64,000 nt of DNA from Anaeromyxobacter dehalogenans 2CP-1 (GTDB lineage Bacteria > Myxococcota > Myxococcia > Myxococcales > Anaeromyxobacteraceae). This document shows positions 8,425 through 16,704 of the stretch, piece by piece (positions within the stretch are counted from its first letter, which is position 1; each line of letters opens with the position of its first letter). The position numbers and the translations under genes were made by a program. The stretch lies in assembly GCF_000022145.1 (NCBI RefSeq), contig NC_011891.1, forward strand, positions 1,996,001-2,060,000. The letters are read 5' to 3'. The notes beneath the pieces are model-generated. The model had not been told where the DNA came from. It saw nothing but the letters and a program-made list of their open reading frames with translations, and searched no databases.

Positions 8425-8812
8425 CTACGCGGTGGTCCGCGTCGTCCCGCGCGTCGAGCGGGAGGAGTTCGTGAACGCGGGCGTGGTCCTGTTCTGCCTG
8501 GAGCGCGGGTTCCTGGGCGCGCGGGTGGAGCTGGACCGCGCGCGCGTGACGGCGCTCTGCCCGCACGCCGACCTGGACGCGATCGCCGCCCACCTCGAGG
8601 CCATCCCGCGCATCTGCGCGGGCGGCCAGGGCGCCGGGCCCATCGGCGCGCTCTCGGTGCGGGAGCGCTTCCACTGGCTGACCGCACCTCGCAGCACCAT
8701 GGTGCAGCTCTCGCCGGTCCACTCCGGCCTGTGCGACGACCCGGACCGCGCGCTCGAGCGGCTCTTCCAGCGGCTCGTGCGTCCGCCCGCGCCCCCCCAG
8801 GATCCTCGATAG
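8402..8812 (+). CDS. DUF3037 protein, partner of the HipA-like kinase
   Basis: 136 residues, GTG start inside the end of the HipA-like gene (23-bp overlap), so translationally coupled. DUF3037 signatures are clear: SFDYAVVRVVPRVEREEFVNAG near the start, LFCLERGFL, and TMVQLSPVHSGL with the conserved His near the end. Function is unknown. The fixed pairing with HipA-like kinases across bacteria suggests it is the kinase's substrate, regulator or adaptor. Confidence 0.8.
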   Translation: MPARSSFDYAVVRVVPRVEREEFVNAGVVLFCLERGFLGARVELDRARVTALCPHADLDAIAAHLEAIPRICAGGQGAGPIGALSVRERFHWLTAPRSTMVQLSPVHSGLCDDPDRALERLFQRLVRPPAPPQDPR

Positions 8813-8838
8813 CGGCAGCGCCCGGGCGGCGACCCGGG

Positions 8839-9570
8839 CTAGCGGCGCCCCCGCGCGACGGCCCGGGCTCGTGCGCGGGACGCTGGCGCCGGCTCGGGCT
8901 CCGCTGACGCCCCGTCGACGACGACCGGCCGCTCGAACCCGCGCCGCGCCCGCTCGACGCGGCCGCGCACGGCGCAGCCCTCCACGTGGTCGTTCACGAG
9001 CCCCATGGCCTGCATGAACGCGTAGCAGGTGGTCGGCCCGACGAACGCCCAGCCGCGCCGCTTCAGGTCGCGCGAGAGCGCTTTCGATTCCGTGGTGACC
9101 GGCTGCGCCCGGAGCGCCGCCCAGGTGACCCGCTCCGGCCGCGAGGCCTTCGGCGGCTCGAATTGCCAGAAGTAGGCCGCGAGAGATCCGGCCTCGGCGG
9201 CGAGCTCGCAGGCGCGCCGCGCGTTGTTGAGCGTCGCCTCGATCTTGCCGCGGTGGCGCACGATGCCGGCGTCCCCGAGCAGGCGCGCCACGTCGCGGGC
9301 GCCGAAGCGGGCCACCTTCTCGAAGTCGAAGCCGGCGAACGCGGTCCGGAACGCCTCGCGCTTGCGCAGGATGGTGAGCCACGACAGGCCGGACTGGAAG
9401 CCTTCCAGGCACAGCTTCTCGAACAGCCGGCGATCGTCCGCGACGGGGAGCCCCCACTCCTCGTCGTGGTACCGGACGTAGTCCGCGGCCGAGAGCCCCC
9501 AGGCGCAGCGGGCCCGGCCGTCGGGGCCCGTGCCGAGGCCGTCGTCGAGCGCGTGGGCGTGCTGGGGCAT
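8839..9570 (-). CDS. tag: DNA-3-methyladenine glycosylase I
   Basis: 243 residues. It removes 3-methyladenine in base-excision repair. The Tag zinc site and active-site residues are present: Cys22 (RCAWG), His35 with the acidic pair in YHDEEWG, and the C-terminal VNDHVEGC His/Cys. The body (GFQSGLSWLTILRKREAFR) is typical. It is about 55 residues longer than the E. coli enzyme, mainly an Arg/Ala-rich C-terminal tail. The ATG at 9570 has GGAGG upstream (9582-9578). Confidence 0.9.
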   Translation of the reverse strand: MPQHAHALDDGLGTGPDGRARCAWGLSAADYVRYHDEEWGLPVADDRRLFEKLCLEGFQSGLSWLTILRKREAFRTAFAGFDFEKVARFGARDVARLLGDAGIVRHRGKIEATLNNARRACELAAEAGSLAAYFWQFEPPKASRPERVTWAALRAQPVTTESKALSRDLKRRGWAFVGPTTCYAFMQAMGLVNDHVEGCAVRGRVERARRGFERPVVVDGASAEPEPAPASRARARAVARGRR

Positions 9571-10035
9571 CGGGTTCCTCCCGCGCCGGTGCGCCGGCGC
9601 CGTGTGCGCGGAACCTGCCGGCCGGCGGGGGCGGCGTCAAGGCGCCGGGCAGGCACCCGATGGTGGCTCGGGGTCGGAGCGCGGAAATGACTCTGGGTCG
9701 GAAACCGAACCGAACCGAACCGAAGGGGCGGGAACCGAACCGAACAGAATGACTCTGGGTCGGGAAGAGAAGAGGACGGTCGGGGACGGGGCAAATGACG
9801 TGGGTCGGGAACGAACCGAGCCGAGCCGGGAAATGACTCTGGGTCGGGAAACCGGGGTCGAACCGGGGTCGGGAAACCGGGGTCGGGGAGGAGGGGGAGG
9901 GTCGCCGACGGGGCAAATGACTCTGGGTCGGGGACCGGCGGGCCTGGCGGCGGCCGGGTGTCGCACGGGCGGGGCGCGGCGCGCCCCCCGGGGCGGGTCG
10001 GGCCGGTGTATACAGGCCGCGGGCAAGGAGGCGGC
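9571..10035 (+). repeat. Cluster of five dispersed repeats in a divergent intergenic region
   Basis: No gene is seen here. Forward copies of AAATGACTCTGGGTCGG lie at 9685-9701, 9748-9764, 9829-9847 and 9915-9932, with a shortened one (AAATGACGTGGGTCGGG) at 9793-9809. Spacers consist of short runs such as repeated CCGAA and GGAAACCGGGGTC. Copies are irregularly spaced (43-86 bp) and all point toward the NDH-2 gene. The stretch separates divergent tag and ndh and must include both promoters. Confidence 0.85.
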
Positions 10036-11397
10036 GTGGATCCGCAGCAGGAGAAGGCGCAGCAGACGCCGCACGTGGTGATCGTGGGCGGGGGGTTCGC
10101 CGGGCTGTACGCGGCGCGCGAGCTGGCGGGCGCGCCGGTCCGCATCACGCTGGTGGACCGCCGCAACCACCACCTCTTCCAGCCGCTCCTGTACCAGGTG
10201 GCCACCGCCGCGCTGAGCCCCGCCGACATCGCGGAGCCCATCCGCCACGTCCTCTCGCGCCAGCGCAACGTCCGGACGCTGCTCGCCGAGGCGGCGGCGG
10301 TCGAGCCGGCGCAGCGCCGCCTGCGGCTCGCCGACGGGTACGCGCTCGACTACGACTTCCTGGTGGTCGCGGCGGGCGCGACGCACTCCTACTTCGGCCA
10401 CGACGAGTGGGCCCGCTTCGCGCCGGGCCTGAAGACGCTGGAGGACGCGCTCGAGATCCGCCGGCGGGTGCTCACCGCCTTCGAGCGCGCCGAGGCGGAT
10501 CCGGACCGCCAGCGCCGCGAGGCGCTCCTCACGTTCGTGGTGGTGGGCGGCGGACCGACCGGCGTGGAGCTGGCCGGGGCGCTGGCGGAGATCGCGCGCT
10601 TCACCGTCCCGCGCGACTTCCGCACCGTGTCCACCGAGCGCGCGCGCGTGATCCTCATCGAGGGCAGCGAGCGCGTGCTGCCGGCGTTGCCCGCGAGCCT
10701 CTCGGCGGCGGCGCAGCGCGACCTGGAGCGGCTCGGCGTGCAGGTGTGGACCGGCAAGCGGGTGACCGGGATCGACCCGCGCGGCGTGCAGGTGGGCGAG
10801 GAGCGGGTGGCGGCGCGCACGGTGCTGTGGGCGGCGGGCGTGGCCGGCGCGCCGCTGGCGCGGACGCTGGGCGTGCCGCTCGACCCGGCCGGCCGCGTGC
10901 CGGTGAGCCCGGACCTGACCGTGCCGGGCCACGAGGAGATCTACGTCGTCGGTGACCTGGCGCTCGCCCGCGACAAGCACGGCAGCGCCATCCCGGGCGT
11001 GGCCCCGGCGGCGATCCAGCAGGGCCGCCACGCCGGGCGCAACCTGCTCGCGACGCTGCGCGGCCGGCCGCGCGCGCCGTTCGTCTACTTCGACAAGGGC
11101 GTGATGGCGACGGTGGGGCGCGGGCGCGCGGTGGCCGGCTTCTGGCGCATCCGCATCAGCGGCTACCTGGCCTGGCTCGCCTGGCTGTTCATCCACATCT
11201 GGTTCCTCATCGACTTCCGGAACCGCGCCTCGGTGCTGTTCCAGTGGTTCTGGCACTACCTCACGTTCAAGCGCGGCGCGCGGCTCATCCTGGAGACGCC
11301 GGAGGAGATCCGCTTCCGTGCCGTGGCCGGCGTGGCCCCACCGGACGTGGACGCCTGGCCGCCGAACGAGAGCGACGCGGAGCGGCCGCGCGACTGA
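10036..11397 (+). CDS. ndh: Type II NADH dehydrogenase (NDH-2)
   Basis: 453 residues. Non-proton-pumping NADH:quinone oxidoreductase. The FAD-binding GGGFAGLYAAREL motif lies near residue 18 and the NADH-binding VVGGGPTGVELAG about 160 residues later; NHHLFQPLLYQVATAALSP is typical of NDH-2. The C-terminal part has a hydrophobic amphipathic segment (AWLAWLFIHIWFLIDF) for membrane attachment. The GTG at 10036 follows AAGGAGG (10025-10031). Stands alone, before the tetrathionate-reductase-like operon, which could draw on the same quinone pool. Confidence 0.9.
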   Translation: MDPQQEKAQQTPHVVIVGGGFAGLYAARELAGAPVRITLVDRRNHHLFQPLLYQVATAALSPADIAEPIRHVLSRQRNVRTLLAEAAAVEPAQRRLRLADGYALDYDFLVVAAGATHSYFGHDEWARFAPGLKTLEDALEIRRRVLTAFERAEADPDRQRREALLTFVVVGGGPTGVELAGALAEIARFTVPRDFRTVSTERARVILIEGSERVLPALPASLSAAAQRDLERLGVQVWTGKRVTGIDPRGVQVGEERVAARTVLWAAGVAGAPLARTLGVPLDPAGRVPVSPDLTVPGHEEIYVVGDLALARDKHGSAIPGVAPAAIQQGRHAGRNLLATLRGRPRAPFVYFDKGVMATVGRGRAVAGFWRIRISGYLAWLAWLFIHIWFLIDFRNRASVLFQWFWHYLTFKRGARLILETPEEIRFRAVAGVAPPDVDAWPPNESDAERPRD

Positions 11398-11637
11398 GCG
11401 CGCCGGCGCTCCGGACACGAGCGCTGGCGTGGGGAGCGCGGGTCGGCGCCACGAGGCTCCGATGCCGCGGCCGCGCGATGCGCACCGCGGCGCACCTCGT
11501 GCCCGCCGTCTCGCTCACGCTCGGTGCGGCCCGACCTGGGGCACGGACGATGTGCCGCATCGGCTGCTTGGAGCGCCAACGTTAGCTTGCCGGCCCTCGT
11601 TTCGCGCGCCCTCTGCGGCGCGCCGGAGGAACGGTCG

Positions 11638-12414
11638 ATGCGAAGGCTGTCCCGGAGAAGTGCGCTGCGGCTGGGCGCGGCCGCGGCCGTGGTCACCGCG
11701 ACGCGGCGCGCGGACGCGCTCGGCCCGGAGGTCGAGGACGGCGAGGGGCCCGCGTTCCGCGGAGATCCCGCGCGCCGCTGGACGATGATCGTGGACCTGC
11801 GCCGCTGCGTGGGCTGCCAGTCGTGCACCGTCTCCTGCGCGGTGGAGAACGCGGTCCCGGCCGGCTCGTTCCGCACCGTGGTGTCGGAGTACGAGGTGGT
11901 CCGCGGCGGCGCCGCGCGCCGCGTCATGGTACCGCGCCTGTGCAACCACTGCGAGTCGCCCGCCTGCACCACCGTGTGCCCGACGCAGGCGACCTGCCGG
12001 CGCGCCGACGGCGTGGTGGTGGTGAACAACACCCGCTGCGTCGGCTGCGCGGCGTGCGTGCAGGCCTGCCCGTACGAGGGGCGCTTCCTGAACCGCGAGA
12101 CCGGCACGGCCGACAAGTGCACCTGGTGCGCGCACCGGATCGATCAGGGCCTCCTCCCCGCGTGCGTCGAGACGTGCGTGGGGGGCGCGCGCGTGTTCGG
12201 CGATCTCGCCGATCCCGGCTCCGCCGTGTCGCGCCTCGTCCGCGAGCAGCCGCTCCAGGCGCTGCAGCCGGCCATGGGGACGAATCCCCGGGTCCGCTAC
12301 GTCGCGCTCGACGCCGAGGTCGCGGCGCGGCCGGACGCGGCGCGGCCCACGCTGTGGGACGCGGAGGACCTGGGCATCGAGGCCACCACCCGCGTGGCCG
12401 GGGAGGGCGCATGA
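11638..12414 (+). CDS. ttrB: Tetrathionate-reductase-like Fe-S subunit (TtrB-like)
   Basis: 258 residues. N-terminal twin-arginine signal (RRLSRRSALRLG plus a short hydrophobic run) predicts Tat export. Four Cys clusters follow: CVGCQSCTVSC, CNHCESPACTTVC, CVGCAACVQAC and CTWCAHRID...CVETC, i.e. four [4Fe-4S] clusters carrying electrons from the quinol-oxidising anchor to the molybdopterin subunit. The downstream gene overlaps by 4 bp. The wider DMSO-reductase family shares this subunit type; the tetrathionate assignment comes mainly from the catalytic subunit two genes on. Confidence 0.8.
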   Translation: MRRLSRRSALRLGAAAAVVTATRRADALGPEVEDGEGPAFRGDPARRWTMIVDLRRCVGCQSCTVSCAVENAVPAGSFRTVVSEYEVVRGGAARRVMVPRLCNHCESPACTTVCPTQATCRRADGVVVVNNTRCVGCAACVQACPYEGRFLNRETGTADKCTWCAHRIDQGLLPACVETCVGGARVFGDLADPGSAVSRLVREQPLQALQPAMGTNPRVRYVALDAEVAARPDAARPTLWDAEDLGIEATTRVAGEGA

Positions 12415-13586
12415 GCATCACCGAGCTCGTCCAGCCGGTCTGGCCCGTGGCCTGGAGCCTCGCCGTCCCGCAGTACTTCTTCATGACCGGCGTCTCGGCC
12501 GCCGCGTTCCTGGTCTCCTCGCTCACCTACGCGTTCGGCGACGGCCGGTACCGCCCGGTGGCGGGGCTCTCGCTCATCGTGGCGCTCACGGTGCTGCTCG
12601 CCGCGCCGCTGAACCTCATCGCGGACCTGGGCCAGCCCGGCCGGTTCTACGAGCTCACCTTCGCCCTCCACGGCACCGCGCCCATGTCCTGGGGCGTGTT
12701 CCTGCTCACCACCTACCCGGCGCTCATCCTGCTCGAGATCCTGTTCGCGTACCGCGGCGCGCTGGCGGAGCGCGCCGCCTCTGCGCGAGGCCGGATGGCG
12801 ACGGTGTACCGCTGGCTCGCGGCCGGCCGCACGTCGGTGGACGCGGCGGAGCGCGCGCGGACGCACCGGGTGTCGCGCCGCCTCGCGCTCCTCGGGATCC
12901 CGTGGGCGCTCGCGGTGCACGGGTACACCGGCTACATCCTCGGCGTCATGAAGGCGCGGCCGCTCTGGCACACCGCGCTCATGCCCATCGTGTTCCTGGT
13001 GTCCGCGATGGTGTCCGGCGTGGCGCTGCTCATCCTGGTGGCGGCGCTGTTCCAGCGGCTCGACACCGCCGGCGGACGCGTGGACCGGGAGCTCCTCGAG
13101 CGGCTGGCCCGCATGCTCGCCGGCTTCATCGTGCTGGACCTCCTGCTCCGGCTGTTCTGGTACACGATCCAGTGGATGTACGGCGTCGGCGCCTACGGCC
13201 CGGTGCTGCAGCACCTGTTCGTGGACTCGTTCTGGACCGCGGTGGTGCTCGAGACCGTGCTGGGCCTGCTCGTGCCGCTGGCCGTGGCGCTCGTGCCCGG
13301 CTGGCGCCGGCGCGGGTGGCTCCTGTTCCCGGCCGCGGCGCTGGCGGTGACGGGCGTCTGGGTGTTCCGCTGGGACACCGTCATCGGCGGGCAGCTCATC
13401 CCCAAGGTCGGCGCGGGCTTCTACGCGTACGCGCCGCCGCTCGGCGGCAAGGACGGCGTGCTGCAGGTCGTGGGGAACTGGGCCTTCTGGATCTTCCTGC
13501 TCCTCGGGGCGACCTCGCTGCTGCCGTGGCAGCGCGAGGCCGGCGGCGCGCCGGCCGGCGAGGCCGCGGCGGCGGAGGTGCGGTGA
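12411..13586 (+). CDS. ttrC: NrfD/TtrC-type membrane anchor subunit
   Basis: 391 residues, strongly hydrophobic with about nine or ten membrane segments and the NrfD-family start (VPQYFFMTGVSAAAFLVS), plus LIADLGQPGRFYELTF. It anchors the complex and should exchange electrons with the quinol pool. Overlaps ttrB by ATGA (12411-12414) and shares TGATG with ttrA, so the three subunits are coupled for stoichiometric translation. Confidence 0.85.
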   Translation: MSITELVQPVWPVAWSLAVPQYFFMTGVSAAAFLVSSLTYAFGDGRYRPVAGLSLIVALTVLLAAPLNLIADLGQPGRFYELTFALHGTAPMSWGVFLLTTYPALILLEILFAYRGALAERAASARGRMATVYRWLAAGRTSVDAAERARTHRVSRRLALLGIPWALAVHGYTGYILGVMKARPLWHTALMPIVFLVSAMVSGVALLILVAALFQRLDTAGGRVDRELLERLARMLAGFIVLDLLLRLFWYTIQWMYGVGAYGPVLQHLFVDSFWTAVVLETVLGLLVPLAVALVPGWRRRGWLLFPAAALAVTGVWVFRWDTVIGGQLIPKVGAGFYAYAPPLGGKDGVLQVVGNWAFWIFLLLGATSLLPWQREAGGAPAGEAAAAEVR

Positions 13587-16500
13587 TGGCGACGCGACGG
13601 GGCGTGCTGAAGGGGCTTGGGGCGCTCGGTGCCCTGGGGATCTTTGCGGCGGGCTACGCGCCGACGCTGCGCAAGCTCGGACGCGGGTGGTGGTCCGGGA
13701 GGAAGCCGCGCCACCCGGTGTACGGGGACGCGCTCCCCTGCGAGGCCGCAGTGAACGCGGCAGGCGAGGTAACGCCGAGCGGCGAGGTGGCGATCGCGCA
13801 CGCGGTGTGCCACGGTTGCACCACCCTGTGCGGCGTGCGCGTGGTGAAGGACGCCCGGACCGGCGTGGCGCTCCGCGCGCTGGGCAACCCGTACCACCCG
13901 CTCTCGGCGGACCCGCCGCTGCCCTACGCGACGCCGGTGCGCGAGAGCCACCGTGCGTTCACCCCGTCCGGCCAGGCCAGCCGCGGCGTCATGTGCGCGC
14001 GCGGGAACGACGCGTTCGAGAAGATGTCCGACCCGCTGCGCGTCCGCGCCGTGCTGAAGCGTGCCGGGCCGCGCGGCTCGGGCCGCTGGCGCACCATCCC
14101 GTTCGACGAGGCGATCCGGGAGATCTCCCGGGGCGGGCGGCTGTTCGCCGAGGCCGGCGAGGACCGCGAGGTCCCGGGGCTCGCCTCGCTGCGCGACGTC
14201 GCCACGCCGCTCGACCCGGGCGCGCCGGAGCTCGGGCCGCGCGCCAACCAGCTCGGCGTCATGGCCTCGTTCGACGACGGCCGCATCGAGCTGGTGCGCC
14301 GGTTCGTGCGCGCGTTCGGCACCGCGAACATGTGGGAGCACCGCGGCACCTGCGCGCTCACCATGCGCGCGGGCGCCGCGGCGCTGCTGTCGGACTGGAA
14401 GGGGCAGCCGCACCTCAAGCCGGACTTCGAGCACTGCGAGTTCGCGCTGTTCTTCGGCACCTCGCCCGGCCAGGCCGGGAACCCCTTCAAGCGGCAGGCG
14501 CAGCTCCTCGCCGGGGGGCGGACCTCGGGCCCGCTCCGGTACGCGGTGGTGGACCCGGTGCAGCACGGGAACGACGTGCTCGCCGCGGGCGACCGCGCCC
14601 GCTGGGTTCCCATCCGGCCCGGCACCGACGCCGCGCTGGCGCTCGCCATCGGGCGCTGGATCCTGGAGCACGACGCGCACGACGCGCGCTACCTGGCCGC
14701 GCCGAGTCTCGCCGCCGCAGCGAAGGTCGGCGAGCCGTCGTTCTCCGGCGCCACCTGGCTGGTGGTGTCGGAACCGTCGCACGAGCGGCACGGCGCGTTC
14801 CTGCGGGCCGCCGAGCTGGGCCTCGGCGGCGACGACGCGGCGGTGGTCGTGGACGCCGCCACGGGGAAGCCGGCCGCGAGCACCGCCTGCGACGCGGGCG
14901 CGCTGTTCTTCGACGGCGAGGTGTGGCTGGGCGGGCGGCCGGTGCGTGCGCGCACCGCGCTGTCGCTGTACCGCGAGAGCGCGCTCGGGCTCACGCTGGC
15001 GCAGGCGTCCGAGGTCACCGGCGTGCCGGTGGCGACCATCGAGGCGCTGGCGTCGGAGCTGACCCGTCACGGCAAGCGGGTGGCGGTGGATGCGCACGGC
15101 GGCACCATGCACGCGGGTGGGTTCCAGGCGGCCTGGGCGGCGCTGGCGCTGAACGGGCTCCTCGGCAACCTGGGCTGGAAGGGCGGGGTGGGCACCGGCG
15201 GCGACGCGTTCCCCGCGTTCGGCGAGGGGCCGCGCTACGACCTCGCCGCCATCCCGGGGGGCGCGAAGCCGCGGGGCGTGAAGATCACGCGCGAGAGCGA
15301 CTACCGCGAGACCAGCGAGTTCCGCGCCAACGGCTTCCCGGCGCGCGCGCCCTGGTTCCCGTTCGGCCGCGCGCTGCAGGGCGAGGTGCTCGCCTCGGCG
15401 CTCGACGGATACCCGTATCCGCTGCGCGCGCTCGTGTCGTTCGACGCGAACCCCCTGTACGGCGCGGCCGGGCTGGACCGCCTCGTGCGCGACCGGATCG
15501 CGGACCCGGAGCGGCTGCCGCTGTTCGTGGCCGTGGACCCGTTCCTCAACGAGACCAGCCGCTGGGCGGACTACGTGTTCCCGGACTCGGTGATGTACGA
15601 GAGCTGGGGCGTGAGCGGCGCCTGGGGCGCGGTGCAGACGAGGCTGTCCAGCACCCGGTATCCGGCGGTCGTCTCGCCGCTCCCCCGCACGGCCGCAGGC
15701 GACCCCGTGGACGGCGACGCGTTCCTGGTGGAGCTGGCCATGGCGCTCGGGCTGCCGGGCTTCGGCGACGCCGCCATCCCGCTCGCGGACGGCACGAGGG
15801 CGCCGCTGCGGCGGCCCGGCGACTTCTACCTGCGCGCCTTCGCGAACGTGGCGTTCGCCGGCGCGCCGGTGCCGGACGCCTCCGAGGAGGACGCCGCGCT
15901 GACCGGCGTGCGCGACGTCTTCGTCCGTCACCCTGGCGTGCTCACGCCGGAGGAGGAGAGGAAGGTCGCGATGGTGCTCTCGCGCGGTGGCCGCTTCCAG
16001 CCGGCGGGGGCGGCGTACGAGGGCGAGTGGCTGGCGCGGCGATGGGAGAAGCCGGTCGCGTTCCACGACGAGGCGCTGGCCCGCACGCCGCGCAGCCAGA
16101 CCGGCCGGCCCTACGCGGCGGTCCCGACCTGGGAGCCGGCGGTGGGCGGCAGCGGCGAGCCGCTCGACGCGGCGTTCGGTCGGGAGTGGCCGCTGCGGCT
16201 GGTCTCGTACAAGTCGCAGACCCACTCGTCGATGCACCCGGGCACGCGCATCCGCAGCATCCGCGCCCGGAACGCGATCGAACTCTGCCCCGAGGACGCG
16301 CGCCGGTGCGGCGTGGTGCACGGCGGCCGCGCGCGCATCGAGACGCCAGCGGGGGTCGCCGAGGGTGTGGTCCGGGTGCGGGCCGGCATCGCGCCGGGGG
16401 TGGTCGCGCTCGAGCACGGCTTCGGACACTGGGGCTTCGGCGCCGAGGGGCGGGTGGTGGACGGGGAGGCGCTCCCGGCCGACGCGCGCCGCGGCCTGGG

Positions 16501-16621
16501 CATCGCCCACAACCGGCTGGTGCCCGGCGATCCGACGCTCGCTCGCCCGGGCCTCCTCACCGACTCGGTCACCGGCGCCGCCGCGCGCCAGGCGATCCCG
16601 GCCCGGGTGGTGAGGGCCTGA
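13586..16621 (+). CDS. ttrA: Molybdopterin oxidoreductase, TtrA-like catalytic subunit
   Basis: 1011 residues. Tat-type signal (ATRRGVLKGLG). [4Fe-4S] ligands Cys75, Cys78, Cys82 and Cys137 (CHGCTTLC, RGVMCARGN). HRGTCALTMRAG probably supplies a Cys ligand to Mo; FFGTSPGQAGNPFKRQAQ is very like TtrA. So the likely reaction is reduction of tetrathionate or a related sulfur/oxyanion acceptor outside the cytoplasmic membrane. No dedicated two-component regulators (TtrRS) flank it, unlike in enterics. Substrate is inference; arsenate, polysulfide or selenate enzymes share the fold. Confidence 0.8.
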   Translation: MATRRGVLKGLGALGALGIFAAGYAPTLRKLGRGWWSGRKPRHPVYGDALPCEAAVNAAGEVTPSGEVAIAHAVCHGCTTLCGVRVVKDARTGVALRALGNPYHPLSADPPLPYATPVRESHRAFTPSGQASRGVMCARGNDAFEKMSDPLRVRAVLKRAGPRGSGRWRTIPFDEAIREISRGGRLFAEAGEDREVPGLASLRDVATPLDPGAPELGPRANQLGVMASFDDGRIELVRRFVRAFGTANMWEHRGTCALTMRAGAAALLSDWKGQPHLKPDFEHCEFALFFGTSPGQAGNPFKRQAQLLAGGRTSGPLRYAVVDPVQHGNDVLAAGDRARWVPIRPGTDAALALAIGRWILEHDAHDARYLAAPSLAAAAKVGEPSFSGATWLVVSEPSHERHGAFLRAAELGLGGDDAAVVVDAATGKPAASTACDAGALFFDGEVWLGGRPVRARTALSLYRESALGLTLAQASEVTGVPVATIEALASELTRHGKRVAVDAHGGTMHAGGFQAAWAALALNGLLGNLGWKGGVGTGGDAFPAFGEGPRYDLAAIPGGAKPRGVKITRESDYRETSEFRANGFPARAPWFPFGRALQGEVLASALDGYPYPLRALVSFDANPLYGAAGLDRLVRDRIADPERLPLFVAVDPFLNETSRWADYVFPDSVMYESWGVSGAWGAVQTRLSSTRYPAVVSPLPRTAAGDPVDGDAFLVELAMALGLPGFGDAAIPLADGTRAPLRRPGDFYLRAFANVAFAGAPVPDASEEDAALTGVRDVFVRHPGVLTPEEERKVAMVLSRGGRFQPAGAAYEGEWLARRWEKPVAFHDEALARTPRSQTGRPYAAVPTWEPAVGGSGEPLDAAFGREWPLRLVSYKSQTHSSMHPGTRIRSIRARNAIELCPEDARRCGVVHGGRARIETPAGVAEGVVRVRAGIAPGVVALEHGFGHWGFGAEGRVVDGEALPADARRGLGIAHNRLVPGDPTLARPGLLTDSVTGAAARQAIPARVVRA

Positions 16622-16647
16622 ACCGAGGGCCTGCGGCCGACCGCCGA

Positions 16648-16681
16648 GGCCGGCGGCGCGCCCGTGCGCGCACCGCCGGCC
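16648..16681. terminator. Strong hairpin between convergent genes
   Basis: GGCCGGCGG-CGCGC pairs with GCGCG-CA-CCGCCGGCC around a CCGT loop, 27 nt past ttrA and 24 nt from the 3' end of the converging transporter gene. There is no U-tract, so it is a terminator-like structure, possibly bidirectional. Confidence 0.4.
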
Positions 16682-16704
16682 CCGCCCCGCGCCCGCGGCG
16701 CCCT

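Noticed and set aside
9571-10035. CRISPR array
   Set aside because: Copies are spaced irregularly (about 43-86 bp), spacers are low-complexity, and no cas gene is present.
11398-11637. Sigma-54 promoter before ttrB (GGGCACGGACGATGTGCC)
   Set aside because: GG-GC spacing is 12 bp, not 10; it is simply a short inverted repeat.
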